Below are positions 26,167-35,467 of a DNA stretch of 64,000 bases, in pieces. The stretch comes from Fictibacillus nanhaiensis. Lineage in GTDB: Bacteria; Bacillota; Bacilli; Bacillales; Fictibacillaceae. Both the position numbers and the translations under genes were made by a program. Positions within the stretch are counted from its first letter, which is position 1. Each line of letters begins with the position of its first letter. A model generated the notes under the pieces. It worked only from the letters and a program-made list of their open reading frames with translations. It had not been told where the DNA came from and searched no databases. The DNA lies in contig NZ_JAMBOD010000003.1 in NCBI RefSeq assembly GCF_023715445.1, positions 124,001 to 188,000 of the forward strand. Direction: 5' to 3'.

Positions 26167-27333
26167 TCACACCTTTTCATTTAAAACAATTTGTGAGAGC
26201 TGTTCTTCAAATGAAAGATTGTTGATATCGGGGTCATCCGTTTCTTTATCATTTGACTGATGATGCTCTTCATGTTTTTGTCTTTCCTGATCATGAAATT
26301 GAAAGGATTGCTCTTCTTGCTGAAAAACAACTTCAAGCTTTTCAAAATCGATATTTTGTCCAGCAAAAGCTTGTTTCAGTTGAGTAAGCTGTCCATCTAA
26401 TGCATCCTTTGCTGCCTGAGAGGAAGCAATGATCTTAGCTGCGATCTCGCCATGTTTTTGAATCAGCTGAATTTCTATTGTGCCTAGATTTTCTGGTGTA
26501 AGCTTAATCTGCATTTTCGTAAATCCAGCTTCATTAACCATCAACTTTCCTTTTGTGATGATCTGCTGTATTTCACGAACAAATAGCTGCTTTTGTCCTT
26601 CTTCCGAAGAAGCAGGTACTTTTAACGTCCATTGTTCTAATGGAGATAATGGACTTTGGACAGTTTGAAATTCTTTCGATACATGTTCTGTTTGTTTTAC
26701 TGGTACGTATCGCTGAAAAGCTTGTTCAGCATATGTTTGTGCCTTTTTTACAACAGAAAGCTGCTGCTCCATGATTTTGTAAAAGCTATTTTTATCAGTT
26801 GAGCCGTTCTCATTCATCAGCTTTTTCACTTGGCTAAAAATCTGTTCAATTTGTTTAGGCAGGGAATCTTTGTTTTCCAGCTTTAATCCTGGGAACCACT
26901 TTTCAATTAACTGAGTAAGTTCCTTTTTTTGAGGCTGAGATAACATGTGCTGCTGATCATGGACCATTGCCTGTAAAAGAAAAGCTAACTTCATTTCAGG
27001 TGCAGGGTTGTGAAGATTTTCTGTACCGCTAATCTGTTCTTGAAGGAATGTCTCAATCATTTCTTTTAATTCAGCAGGCAGTTCATTCAGTAATGTTTGA
27101 ACCTCTTGATCCTCTACTGCTTCCGGATCCCAGAATTGTTCTAGTTCTTCAGTGTTTGAGAACAGGTTCTCAATGATTTCACCTAAGTTTCCACCTATAC
27201 CCTTGCTGGTATCTGTTTGTAATTGTTCTGCAGGCAACATAAACTGTGAAAAAAGTGTTCCTGTATTGCTTGTTTGTTTGCTGCTCGTTGTCACTTGAAC
27301 TGGCGCTGAAGTCTGTGCCATCATAACTTGCAT
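26167..27333 (-). CDS. fliK: Flagellar hook-length control protein FliK
   Basis: FliK measures hook length and triggers the FlhB specificity switch. The 388-residue protein is Gln/Glu rich with little conserved sequence in its first two thirds and a C-terminal FliK domain: LTPENLGTIEIQLIQKHGEIAAKIIASS-AKDAL, at about 280-335. The ATG at 27333 has GGAGG 8 bases upstream; the GTG at 27342 is part of that site. A second FliK-like protein is encoded at 45682-47154. Confidence 0.92.
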   Translation of the reverse strand: MQVMMAQTSAPVQVTTSSKQTSNTGTLFSQFMLPAEQLQTDTSKGIGGNLGEIIENLFSNTEELEQFWDPEAVEDQEVQTLLNELPAELKEMIETFLQEQISGTENLHNPAPEMKLAFLLQAMVHDQQHMLSQPQKKELTQLIEKWFPGLKLENKDSLPKQIEQIFSQVKKLMNENGSTDKNSFYKIMEQQLSVVKKAQTYAEQAFQRYVPVKQTEHVSKEFQTVQSPLSPLEQWTLKVPASSEEGQKQLFVREIQQIITKGKLMVNEAGFTKMQIKLTPENLGTIEIQLIQKHGEIAAKIIASSQAAKDALDGQLTQLKQAFAGQNIDFEKLEVVFQQEEQSFQFHDQERQKHEEHHQSNDKETDDPDINNLSFEEQLSQIVLNEKV

Positions 27334-27348
27334 TTTCTTCACCTCCTT

Positions 27349-27918
27349 CTAAAGAGAATTGTTAGTCATTAATACGGTTAACTCTGCTGCACGCTTCGCA
27401 TCAAGCTTCGCCAGAATAGCAGCTTGCGTTTCTTCTTGTAATAGAGTGAGAATCCTAAGTACATCATTATTGTTCATCTCTGTCATTACTGCCGCTGCAT
27501 CTTTTGCCGGCATCGCTTCATATAGTTTTTTTAATTGTTCATTCTCATCTGCCTTAACAGATGTTTCAGCATCTTCAACTTGTTTTTCCAGCAATGCGAT
27601 ATCGCTCTTTAATGTGGTTACTTCTTTTTCTTTTTTTTGCAGATCAGCAGTAAGAATCTTTATGTAATCTTCTTGTTCATCGAACTTCGCTTTCCATTGC
27701 ATTTCTGTATTTTCATTGCTTGAGGTAACAGTTGTTGTTTCTTCTGTAAACACATTTTTTATGATCGGTATCTTCTTCCCTGTGTTCTTTGCTTCTTCCA
27801 TCACGTTTACTCCCATAAAAGAAAGAACGATTCCAAATACAGTGACAGCAAATACTGCAGGAACAGCAATTACTAGGAGAAACCATACAAACTTGCTTGA
27901 TTTTTCATTTTGTTTCAT
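27349..27918 (-). CDS. ylxF: MotE/YlxF-like flagellar protein
   Basis: The 189-residue protein has one N-terminal membrane helix (about 10-35), a coiled coil (about 75-125) and a C-terminal MgtE-N-like helical domain with LYEAMPAKDAAAVMTEMNNNDVLRILTLL. This matches the YlxF/MotE family next to fliJ and fliK. Related proteins in other bacteria chaperone stator or secretion components; the role in Bacillus is not settled. The ATG at 27918 has AGGTGAG close by; a GTG six codons earlier overlaps the fliJ stop. Confidence 0.82.
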   Translation of the reverse strand: MKQNEKSSKFVWFLLVIAVPAVFAVTVFGIVLSFMGVNVMEEAKNTGKKIPIIKNVFTEETTTVTSSNENTEMQWKAKFDEQEDYIKILTADLQKKEKEVTTLKSDIALLEKQVEDAETSVKADENEQLKKLYEAMPAKDAAAVMTEMNNNDVLRILTLLQEETQAAILAKLDAKRAAELTVLMTNNSL

Positions 27919-27932
27919 AAGCTCACCTGTTT

Positions 27933-28370
27933 TCACGACTTCGCATAACGCAATACGGAGAATTCATCATTCTGTTTATTTTCATACGAAGTCAGTTCCA
28001 TTTCATAGGCATGAAATTGTTTTTCTTTCAGCTTTTCATATTTTTTAACTTCGATGGTCTGCTGAAGCAGCTTTTGCTGGATGACCTGCATTTGTTCTCT
28101 GGCCCTTTGAAGTACAGGCTGAAGTTCTTTTATTTTATTTGCCATCGAAAGAATAAAGCGCTGAGTGTTTTGAAGATCATTAACAAATATCCTTTGCTGA
28201 AACTGCTGATTTGACAGATTTTCAATATCTTCTTTACGTTTTAATAGACTGTAAACTTCTTCTGCAATACTCTCGAATGCCTGAACAGCTTCACCAAGCT
28301 CAAGTTCAATGGATTCTTTTTCTTTTTGTTTAACTGAAAGAACTTTTTCCATTGAAAATTGAAACGACAT
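27933..28370 (-). CDS. fliJ: Flagellar export chaperone FliJ
   Basis: FliJ is the coiled-coil stalk of the export ATPase complex, recycling chaperones and coupling FliI to FlhA. The 145-residue product is almost entirely predicted coiled coil, rich in Gln, Glu and Lys, with the usual start FQFSMEKVLSVKQKEKE. The ATG overlaps the fliI stop by one base (TAATG). Confidence 0.93.
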   Translation of the reverse strand: MSFQFSMEKVLSVKQKEKESIELELGEAVQAFESIAEEVYSLLKRKEDIENLSNQQFQQRIFVNDLQNTQRFILSMANKIKELQPVLQRAREQMQVIQQKLLQQTIEVKKYEKLKEKQFHAYEMELTSYENKQNDEFSVLRYAKS

Positions 28371-29689
28371 TACAGATCATCCTTTCCAAATTCCATCAGC
28401 AGCCGCTGAACGGCTTCATCAAAACTAACATCTTCATCGACCTGCTGTTTTAAAAAAGCGAGAATGCCTGGATATATTTGAATGGCCTCATCCACTGATT
28501 TAGAAGAGCCCCTCTTATATGCACCTATGCTGATCAGATCTTCTGCATCAATATAGGAGGAGAGCAATTCTCTAAAACGGTCTGCAGCCTGCCGATGCTC
28601 TTTTGAGACGATATCATTCATAACACGGCTGATACTCTTTAAGATATTAACAGCCGGAAATTGTCCTTTATTTGCTAGATTCCGGTCTAGAATAAAATGC
28701 CCGTCCAATATACCGCGTACTGTGTCAGATATCGGTTCGTTAAAATCATCTCCGTCAACTAAGACCGTATAAAAAGCAGTAATTGTACCGTATCGATTTG
28801 TTCCAGAACGCTCCAGGAGCTTAGGCAGTACTGCAAAGACGCTTGGTGTGTATCCTTTTGTTGTCGGAGGTTCACCGACTGCAAGACCAATTTCACGCTG
28901 CGCCATAGCTACACGCGTTACAGAATCCATCATCAGCATGACATTTTTTCCTTGATCCCTGAAATACTCAGCAATTGCAGTAGCTGTCTGTGCCCCTTTT
29001 ATCCGCATTAATGCAGGCTGGTCAGAGGTTGCAACGATAACTATGGACCTTTTTAAACCTTCTTCACCGAGATCTCTTTCAATAAAATCAAGGACTTCAC
29101 GACCGCGTTCCCCAATGAGTGCTATGACGTTTAGATCAGCTGTCGAATTCCTTGCCACCATCCCCAGCAATGTACTTTTTCCGACACCGCTACCGGCAAA
29201 AATCCCTACCCGTTGTCCTTTTCCTACGGTTAAAAGGCTGTCAATGGACCGAATACCCAGCTGTATGCTCTCATGAATTCTTGGACGCTCCATCGGATTA
29301 GGAGGATCGTTTTCCGTTGGATATCGGAATAACCCGCGCGGCAGTGAAGATCCATCCAGAGGAACTCCCATACCATCTAAAACCTTTCCTACTAAAGACT
29401 GTCCTACTTTGATTTCCAATGGTCTGTCTGTGGCTTCTACAAGGCTCCCAACCGCAATATCCTTAACGTATGTAAAAGGCATCAGCAGCACATTTTCTTC
29501 CTGAAAACCAACGACTTCAGCTTTTATCTTTTGTTTTTTGCCGTTGGAAGTATGGATGTAGCAAACATCACCAATGGATGTCTTCGGTCCTTTTGATTCG
29601 ATCATTAAACCAATGACACGGATTACTTTTCCGTATCGTTTAAAGGAATCTATCGATTGCAATGAATCCAGCAGATGATCAACGTTCAT
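28370..29689 (-). CDS. fliI: Flagellum-specific ATPase FliI
   Basis: FliI is the hexameric F1-beta-like ATPase that helps substrate entry into the export gate. The Walker A AGSGVGKS lies at residues 165-172, with GERGREVLDFIE, the Walker B region VMLMMDSVTRVAMAQREIGLA and the EPPTTKGYTPSVFAVLPKLLERSG segment. The product has 439 residues. It overlaps fliH by 11 bases and fliJ by one. Confidence 0.98.
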   Translation of the reverse strand: MNVDHLLDSLQSIDSFKRYGKVIRVIGLMIESKGPKTSIGDVCYIHTSNGKKQKIKAEVVGFQEENVLLMPFTYVKDIAVGSLVEATDRPLEIKVGQSLVGKVLDGMGVPLDGSSLPRGLFRYPTENDPPNPMERPRIHESIQLGIRSIDSLLTVGKGQRVGIFAGSGVGKSTLLGMVARNSTADLNVIALIGERGREVLDFIERDLGEEGLKRSIVIVATSDQPALMRIKGAQTATAIAEYFRDQGKNVMLMMDSVTRVAMAQREIGLAVGEPPTTKGYTPSVFAVLPKLLERSGTNRYGTITAFYTVLVDGDDFNEPISDTVRGILDGHFILDRNLANKGQFPAVNILKSISRVMNDIVSKEHRQAADRFRELLSSYIDAEDLISIGAYKRGSSKSVDEAIQIYPGILAFLKQQVDEDVSFDEAVQRLLMEFGKDDL

Positions 29690-30482
29690 GATCAGTCACC
29701 TCAATTTGTTCCAGCAGCTTTTCCTTTATTTCCTTCAACTGAACATCGAGGCTTGCATCAATTTTTCCGAACGGAAACTCAATTACAGCTTCATTCTCTT
29801 TTAATGTTTCATCTGGATAGATAAAAAGGGCTGCGGTGGATTGAAGCATGTTTTTCAATTCTTCACGATGCCCGACTGTCAAATCGAACCAATCGACCGG
29901 AACGTATAATTTCACTTCTTCAAACTCACGAGCTTCTTTTACTAGCTGCTTAACGATCGAAACCCATGTTTCAGGGGATTCTTCCAGTTGTTTTCCGATA
30001 ATTTTTTCTGCTGCTTTTACAGCTAATAAAATCATTTGTGGTTCTGCTTCACTTAATACCTGATAATAATCCTGCTTCGTCTTTTCAATGAAATGCTTTA
30101 CTTCATTCAGCTGAGACTGCCAGCTTTCTAGTCCCTGATGTGCGCCGTTTTGAAAACCAGCTTCATAGCCTTCTTGCTTAGCGAACTCCAGTTCATGTTC
30201 CATTTTAAGACGCCACTCTTGTTCTTCAGCTGCAAGTCTTTTCTGTTGTTCTTGATAAACCATCTCAGCCTCTGCTTTTATCTTAGCTGCTTCGCTGCGC
30301 GCTTCTTCTAGAAGAACTTCCGCTTCTTTTTTCAAACGGAGAATTTTTGTTTCATCATCTTCTTCTGCAAAAGTGCTGGATGAAGAGGTATAAAAGGAAA
30401 CAGGCTGAATTCCGATTACTACATCTGTTTCTTCGTCTATTTTTTCAATGCGATTGTTAAAAGATTTTATTACCTTAGACAA
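29679..30482 (-). CDS. fliH: Flagellar export ATPase regulator FliH
   Basis: FliH binds FliI and links it to the C-ring. The 267-residue protein has a long Glu/Gln/Ala-rich coiled coil (about 45-110), a GYEAGFQNGAHQG segment related to the FliH glycine repeats, and a C-terminal V-ATPase E-subunit-like domain with VKAAEKIIGKQLEESPETW. The start is TTG at 30482, overlapping the fliG stop by 8 bases, with GGAGGA about 10 bases upstream. Confidence 0.94.
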   Translation of the reverse strand: MSKVIKSFNNRIEKIDEETDVVIGIQPVSFYTSSSSTFAEEDDETKILRLKKEAEVLLEEARSEAAKIKAEAEMVYQEQQKRLAAEEQEWRLKMEHELEFAKQEGYEAGFQNGAHQGLESWQSQLNEVKHFIEKTKQDYYQVLSEAEPQMILLAVKAAEKIIGKQLEESPETWVSIVKQLVKEAREFEEVKLYVPVDWFDLTVGHREELKNMLQSTAALFIYPDETLKENEAVIEFPFGKIDASLDVQLKEIKEKLLEQIEVTDHER

Positions 30483-31488
30483 TCACATCATCTCCTCCGC
30501 CTCTGGCGATGACTAGTTCCCCTGCTTCTTCAAGTCTGCGGATCGTTCCAACAATTCTCGATTGAGCTTCCTCAACATCACGCAGACGGACAGGACCCAT
30601 GAATTCCATCTCTTCCTTAAAGTTCTCAGCCATACGCTGTGACATGTTTTTAAACATAACTTCTTTTACTTCTTCACTTGATGCACGCAATGCAAGAAGA
30701 AGATCTTCGTTTTGAACTTCACGGATAACACGCTGAATGGCACGATTATCAAGTGTAACAATGTCTTCAAACACAAACATTCTTTTCTTGATTTCTTCTG
30801 CCAGTTCAGGATCTTGAATTTCTAATGCATCAAGAATGGTTCTTTCTGTACTTCGGTCAACGCCGTTAAGCACTTCAACTACTGCTTCAACACCGCCTGC
30901 CTGGGTAAAATCTTGTGTAACAGTGGCTGAGAGTTTGCGCTCTAAAATCTGTTCCACTTCGTTGATCACTTCAGGTGATGTCCTGTCCATCAATGCAATT
31001 CTTTTTGCAATATCTGCTTGCATTTCCTGTGGCAGTTCAGAAAGAATCTGACCTGCTTGAGAAGAGTCCAAGTATGCTAATATAAGTGCAATTGTCTGCG
31101 GATGCTCATTTTGAATAAAATTGAGTATCTGACCAGGGTCAGCTTTCCTTGCAAAATCAAACGGTCTAACCTGTAGAGTAGATGTCAATCTGTTTATAAT
31201 CTGCATGGCTTCGTCTTTGCCAACAGCCTTTTCCAGGACTGTCTTCGCATATCCAATGCCGCCTTGCGTGATATAATCCTGAGCAAGCGCCAGCTGGTGA
31301 AACTGTGTAATGATTTCCTCTTTTAATGTTGAATCTACTTTTCTTACTTGAGAGATTTGAAGAGTCAATCTTTCAATTTCTTCTTCGCTTAAATGCTTGT
31401 ACACTTGTGCTGCTACATCAGGTCCCAAAGAGATAACGAGGATCGCTGCTTTCTCTTTGCCTGACAGCTCTTTTACACCTTTTGCCAT
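30475..31488 (-). CDS. fliG: Flagellar motor switch protein FliG
   Basis: FliG couples the stator to rotation and anchors the C-ring on FliF. The 337-residue product has the N-terminal domain (SGKEKAAILVISLGPDVAAQVYKHL), the middle EHPQTIALILAYLDSSQAG motif and the C-terminal charged torque helix region with NEDLLLALRASSEEVKEVMFKNMSQRMA. It lies 13 bases after fliF and overlaps fliH by 8. Confidence 0.98.
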   Translation of the reverse strand: MAKGVKELSGKEKAAILVISLGPDVAAQVYKHLSEEEIERLTLQISQVRKVDSTLKEEIITQFHQLALAQDYITQGGIGYAKTVLEKAVGKDEAMQIINRLTSTLQVRPFDFARKADPGQILNFIQNEHPQTIALILAYLDSSQAGQILSELPQEMQADIAKRIALMDRTSPEVINEVEQILERKLSATVTQDFTQAGGVEAVVEVLNGVDRSTERTILDALEIQDPELAEEIKKRMFVFEDIVTLDNRAIQRVIREVQNEDLLLALRASSEEVKEVMFKNMSQRMAENFKEEMEFMGPVRLRDVEEAQSRIVGTIRRLEEAGELVIARGGGDDVIV

Positions 31489-31501
31489 CGATCGCTACCT
31501 C

Positions 31502-33094
31502 CTATTCCTCTGACAGCCATGTTCTTACGAGTTTTGCAAACTCTTCTGGTTTTTCTTTAGCCATTCTTTCCAGCTGTTCTTTGCGTACTGTACCTTCTGA
31601 ACCTTGCTCTTTATTCACATCTGGAACATAATAGGTCTGCTGTTCTTCCATCTCATATTCTTCTATCGTTCCTTTGTCTTCCTCCACTCTTCTTTTGCGT
31701 GTCAGTAAGAAGATTAAAAGAATAATAACGATCAGGAGGATACCACCTGTAATATACACCCAGAGAGGAATACCGCCCGATGCTGGTTCCTGGTCAGGCT
31801 TGCCGTTAAACGGCTGTGCTGAAACAAAAATTTTCTCTTGAATCTGTTCATCAGTCAGTTCGTTATTCACATCTTTAGAAATACTTGTTCTAACAATTGC
31901 ACTCAGAATCTGCTCAATGTCATCCAAACGTTCTTGAGGCAAAGAATCTGGTTCTTTTGGATTTGGTGGCTCTACCATTACCTGAATCCCTAAATCACGA
32001 ATCTGGTAGGGACTTTCAACGATCTCTTTACGAATTTTATTAACTTCGTTATTGATGCGTTCTTCAACTTTTTCGTAATCTCCGTTAGATCCTGCTGTCG
32101 AACCAGGATATGTAGGGACTTCCTGATCTCCAGTCCCGGTTACTCCGCCTGCAGCTGCACCTTCTCCTGTAAAGGTTTCACGAATACGTTCAACACTTAT
32201 TTCAATACCCTTCATGTTTTCCTTATCAACAGGCTCAACAAGTGTTTCCTCACGTTTCTCTTCTGTAAAATCTATATCAGTCGTTACAGTGGCTACGACT
32301 TTTCCTTGGCCCATGATTGTCGAAAGCATTTGCTGTACTCTTCGCTGAAGGTCTCTCTCTACGTCTTGTTTAATTTTTCGCTGCTCTTCATACTTGGAAG
32401 CTGAAGAAGTAGAGTTCACTGAGTTTAAGTCATAATAATTAAAGTATTGGTCGGTAATGACGATATTTTCCATAGGAAGGTTAGAGACACTTTTAGATAC
32501 AAGGTGATAAAGAGCTTTAACTTGATCTTCATTTAGCCTCGCCCCAGCACCCAGTGAAAGAACAACAGATGCAGATGCTTTCTCCTCTTCTTGATTCACC
32601 CAGACACTGCTCTCCGGCAGCGTGATCATCACACTGGCATCATCTACTCCGTTGATGCTTTTGATCAAATTGGCAATTTCCGTTTGGGTAGCTTCCCGCT
32701 CGAGAACTCCAAATTCTTTGTCAGTAATTCCGAAACCTGATTTTTCTCCAAAATAGGAAAAGTCGATATTTCCACTCTTAGGCAGTCCTTCTGCCGCAAG
32801 CTGTACTTGGAGATTGTTAACTTGTTCTTGTGGCACAAGGATTGTTTTCCCGCCATCCTGAACTTCATTGGCGACTCCTTTGCTATTCAGATTCTCTTGA
32901 ATCTGGCCAGCTTCTTGTGGTGAAAGATTCGTATACAAAGGTACTAGATTCGGACTCGAAAACATGACGGTCAGAAAAATAAAAATTGCTATCAAAAGAA
33001 AGATTCCGCCAAGTATAAGCCCTTTTTGCATAGTTGAACGTGATTTGAAACGTTCTGTTATTTGCGTGGTGACTTGTTTCCATTTCTCTTTCAT
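31502..33094 (-). CDS. fliF: Flagellar MS-ring protein FliF
   Basis: FliF builds the MS ring in the membrane, the base for rod, C-ring and export gate. Two membrane helices (about 18-40 and 440-460) flank ring-building domains with LYTNLSPQEAGQIQENL and VTLPESSVWVNQEEEKASASVVLSLG, and the C-terminus binds FliG. I chose the ATG at 33094 (530 residues), preceded by GGGGG at 5 bases; the extension to 33115 adds only 7 residues over the ribosome site. Confidence 0.97.
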   Translation of the reverse strand: MKEKWKQVTTQITERFKSRSTMQKGLILGGIFLLIAIFIFLTVMFSSPNLVPLYTNLSPQEAGQIQENLNSKGVANEVQDGGKTILVPQEQVNNLQVQLAAEGLPKSGNIDFSYFGEKSGFGITDKEFGVLEREATQTEIANLIKSINGVDDASVMITLPESSVWVNQEEEKASASVVLSLGAGARLNEDQVKALYHLVSKSVSNLPMENIVITDQYFNYYDLNSVNSTSSASKYEEQRKIKQDVERDLQRRVQQMLSTIMGQGKVVATVTTDIDFTEEKREETLVEPVDKENMKGIEISVERIRETFTGEGAAAGGVTGTGDQEVPTYPGSTAGSNGDYEKVEERINNEVNKIRKEIVESPYQIRDLGIQVMVEPPNPKEPDSLPQERLDDIEQILSAIVRTSISKDVNNELTDEQIQEKIFVSAQPFNGKPDQEPASGGIPLWVYITGGILLIVIILLIFLLTRKRRVEEDKGTIEEYEMEEQQTYYVPDVNKEQGSEGTVRKEQLERMAKEKPEEFAKLVRTWLSEE

Positions 33095-33175
33095 TTTTTC
33101 CCCCGATAAACACAATAAAAATTTTTTGAAGCTACCCCCAAAATAGAATGCACACTTCGAATTATGTATTAACTA

Positions 33176-33475
33176 TTAAACTTGCATCCTCATGATTTCT
33201 TGGTATGCTTCAACCACTTTATTGCGAATTTCAAGAGTGGTTTGCAATGTAACACTAGCTTTCTCAGCTGTAATCATGACTTGGTGAAGGTTATCCATGT
33301 TGCCATTCATTAGTGCTTGTGTAGCTGCGTTAGACTGAACTTGTGTTTCGTTCACATTCTCCAACGCACCTTGAAGATAGTTCTTAAAGCTTTCTTGTGC
33401 TTCATAAGGTGTTGTTTTCATTGATGGAGAAATGCTGTTCATGCTCTGAATCGTTCCTAAAGTAATTTTGTCCAT
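33176..33475 (-). CDS. fliE: Flagellar hook-basal body protein FliE
   Basis: FliE joins the MS ring and the rod. The 99-residue protein has the conserved C-terminal half AEKASVTLQTTLEIRNKVVEAYQEIMRMQV. It lies 12 bases after flgC. An 81-base gap separates it from fliF. Confidence 0.96.
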   Translation of the reverse strand: MDKITLGTIQSMNSISPSMKTTPYEAQESFKNYLQGALENVNETQVQSNAATQALMNGNMDNLHQVMITAEKASVTLQTTLEIRNKVVEAYQEIMRMQV

Positions 33476-33487
33476 GTATTACCACTC

Positions 33488-33940
33488 CTAACGGCCGATT
33501 TCGAGGGCTTTTAAATACATCCCTTTTGCTGCATTCAATGCTGTAACATTTGCTTCGTAAGAACGTGTAGCGCTCATTAGATCAACCATCTCTTTCAGTG
33601 GATCAACATTTGGAAGCTGTACGAATCCATCTTCTCCTGCGTCCGGGTGATCTGGCTGATAGACAGATTTAAATGGTGTCTCATCATTTCTAATTTCACT
33701 TACTTTTACTCCATTAAGATTCCCATTCTGGTTAACCGCTGTATGAAACATGCTTTTAAAACTGGACTCACCTGAACCCAGCACAACCATTTTTCTTTTA
33801 TAAGGTTCCCACTCGCCATTCGGTAATAATCTGCCTCTTGTTGAATCAACATTTGCCATGTTGGAAGAAGCTACATCCATTCTCAATCGCTGAGCTGTTA
33901 ATCCAGATGCAGAAAAATTCAGTGCATCAAAAACTCCCAT
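33488..33940 (-). CDS. flgC: Flagellar basal-body rod protein FlgC
   Basis: FlgC is a proximal rod subunit. The 150-residue product shows the N-terminal motif FDALNFSASGLTAQRLRMDVASSNMANVDSTRG and the C-terminal helix SATRSYEANVTALNAAKGMYLKALEIGR. It begins 2 bases after flgB. Confidence 0.97.
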   Translation of the reverse strand: MGVFDALNFSASGLTAQRLRMDVASSNMANVDSTRGRLLPNGEWEPYKRKMVVLGSGESSFKSMFHTAVNQNGNLNGVKVSEIRNDETPFKSVYQPDHPDAGEDGFVQLPNVDPLKEMVDLMSATRSYEANVTALNAAKGMYLKALEIGR

Positions 33941-33942
33941 TC

Positions 33943-34332
33943 CTATCTCCCGCCTTTAACAACCATCTTTATTGAATTGAATTTTCCGTTGATTCTTTGC
34001 ACAAGCGTCTGATAATACAATTGATTCTTAGCTAGTTCAGCCATCTCTTTATCCACATCAACGTTATTTCCGTTGTGGTTCATCGTTGTGCCGCCTTGTT
34101 CTTTTACATAAAAAGATGAAGGTCTATCCGTGCTGAAAGAAAGATGACGCTGGTTTGTACGGTATGCATTTAAACTTCTTTCAAATTCCTGTTTAAAAAC
34201 GGTCTCTTTCGCTTTATATCCAGGAGTGTCCACATTAGCCAAATTATTTGAAATGGTTTTCTGTTTTAACGCTGATCCATCTAATGCCATCTCTAAATTT
34301 TTCATGACAGGGCTAGAGAACAAGTTGATCAC
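33943..34332 (-). CDS. flgB: Flagellar basal-body rod protein FlgB, first gene of the fla/che operon
   Basis: FlgB is a proximal rod subunit. The 129-residue product contains the NNLANVDTPGYKAKET rod motif and the C-terminal helix QTLVQRINGKFNSIKMVVKGG. It is the promoter-proximal gene of the operon that runs without a recognisable terminator to the swrB-like gene at 6046. The ATG follows a GAGGGAAGTGA ribosome region. Confidence 0.97.
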   Translation of the reverse strand: MINLFSSPVMKNLEMALDGSALKQKTISNNLANVDTPGYKAKETVFKQEFERSLNAYRTNQRHLSFSTDRPSSFYVKEQGGTTMNHNGNNVDVDKEMAELAKNQLYYQTLVQRINGKFNSIKMVVKGGR

Positions 34333-34389
34333 TTCCCTCTTTTTTACTATAGATGTTTCATATAATGTTAAATCTTACCGCTATATCAT

Positions 34390-34419
34390 ATTTTAAGTGA
34401 TATATCCAAAAAGTGTCTA
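34390..34419 (-). promoter_or_regulatory. Candidate sigma-A promoter of the fla/che operon
   Basis: The 331-base gap 34333-34663 holds the codY terminator and the upstream region of flgB. On the minus strand TAGACA (34414-34419) and TAAAAT (34390-34395) are 18 bases apart, about 60 bases before flgB. I saw no good match to the SigD pattern TAAA-15-GCCGATAT here, although B. subtilis has one in front of flgB. The assignment is tentative. Confidence 0.4.
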
Positions 34420-34423
34420 TGTA

Positions 34424-34438
34424 TTTTTTCCCAAAATG
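34424..34438. promoter_or_regulatory. Candidate CodY box upstream of flgB
   Basis: TTTTTTCCCAAAATG matches 10 of 15 positions of the CodY consensus AATTTTCWGAAAATT and lies directly upstream of the candidate -35 element. CodY is known to repress the fla/che promoter in B. subtilis, and codY is the neighbouring gene. With five mismatches in an AT-rich gap the match may be by chance. Confidence 0.3.
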
Positions 34439-34614
34439 ACTTTTTTCGATAGAAAGCACTATGTTTCGACCATGACTTTATACCCATTTTCACTTCTAGT
34501 AATAAAATCCCTGTCTTATTTGCAGGTGCAGTACGTATTTACTACTCTTCATGAAATCGACATATTTTTTATAAAGAGGCAAATAATTGTCCATAACTTA
34601 TTCTTATTTCCCGC

Positions 34615-34648
34615 AAAAATAAAAAAGCCAATCCAAAGTGGATCGGCT
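34615..34648 (-). terminator. Rho-independent terminator after codY
   Basis: On the minus strand GAGCCGATCC pairs with GGATTGGCTT around a short loop, followed by TTTTTATTTTT. It begins about 18 bases after the codY stop and separates the xerC-hslVU-codY group from the fla/che operon. Confidence 0.9.
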
Positions 34649-34663
34649 CTCTATCATTCTTTA

Positions 34664-35443
34664 TTAAGAAGTTTTTAATTTTTCAAGTTCAAGCAAGAAT
34701 TTATCGTTTAATACTTTAATATATGTTCCCTTCATACCAAGCGAACGTGATTCAATAACACCAGCACTCTCAAGCTTACGAAGAGCATTTACGATAACTG
34801 ATCTTGTAATTCCGACACGGTCAGCAATTTTACTTGCAACGAGCAGACCTTCGTTGCCTTCAAGCTCTTCAAAAATGTGTTCAATTGCTTCTAGCTCACT
34901 GTAAGACAATGAACTAATCGCCATCTGTACAACGGCTTTATTTCTTGCTTCTTCTTCGATCTCTTCAGCTTTTTCACGAAGGATTTCCATGCCGACTACA
35001 GTAGCACCATACTCTGCTAATACTAAGTCATCTTCTTCAAATGAAGTAGATAATCTGGAAAGGATTAGAGTTCCGAGTCTCTCACCGCCACCAACAATTG
35101 GTACGATCGTTGTTAAACCAGTTGAGAATAAATCTTTATTTTCAACCGGGAACGCAGTGTAATCACTTTCAACATCGATGTTTGCCATTGATTCAGTAAT
35201 GTTGAAAAGATTTTTTGTGTAATCCGTAGGAAATTGGCGATCCTGGATCATTTTTTTCATTCGCTCGTTTTCAATATCCTGTTTTAGTGCTGTTCCTAAT
35301 AGTTTACCTCTGCGGCTGACTACGAAGATATTCGCACCAATTACAGAGCTGAGTGTTTCAGCCATCTCTTTAAAGTTAACTTGTTTCCCGCCTGTTTGCT
35401 GTAGCATTGAGTTAATGCTTCTTGCTTTGTTTAATAAATTCAT
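34664..35443 (-). CDS. codY: GTP- and branched-chain amino acid-sensing global repressor CodY
   Basis: CodY represses nutrient-scavenging, motility and competence genes when GTP and isoleucine/valine/leucine are plentiful. The 259-residue product has the N-terminal GAF domain ([24 protein letters not shown] ... [15 protein letters not shown]) and the C-terminal winged helix-turn-helix [45 protein letters not shown] precedes the ATG. It ends the xerC-hslV-hslU-codY group, an arrangement conserved in Bacillus. Confidence 0.98.
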   Translation of the reverse strand: MNLLNKARSINSMLQQTGGKQVNFKEMAETLSSVIGANIFVVSRRGKLLGTALKQDIENERMKKMIQDRQFPTDYTKNLFNITESMANIDVESDYTAFPVENKDLFSTGLTTIVPIVGGGERLGTLILSRLSTSFEEDDLVLAEYGATVVGMEILREKAEEIEEEARNKAVVQMAISSLSYSELEAIEHIFEELEGNEGLLVASKIADRVGITRSVIVNALRKLESAGVIESRSLGMKGTYIKVLNDKFLLELEKLKTS

Positions 35444-35467
35444 TTTCTTTCTTCCTCCTACTGCATC

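Noticed and set aside
34397-34678. Plus-strand frame of 93 codons in the codY-flgB gap
   Set aside because: It reads through the promoter region and the codY terminator, has no ribosome site, and shows no recognisable protein pattern.
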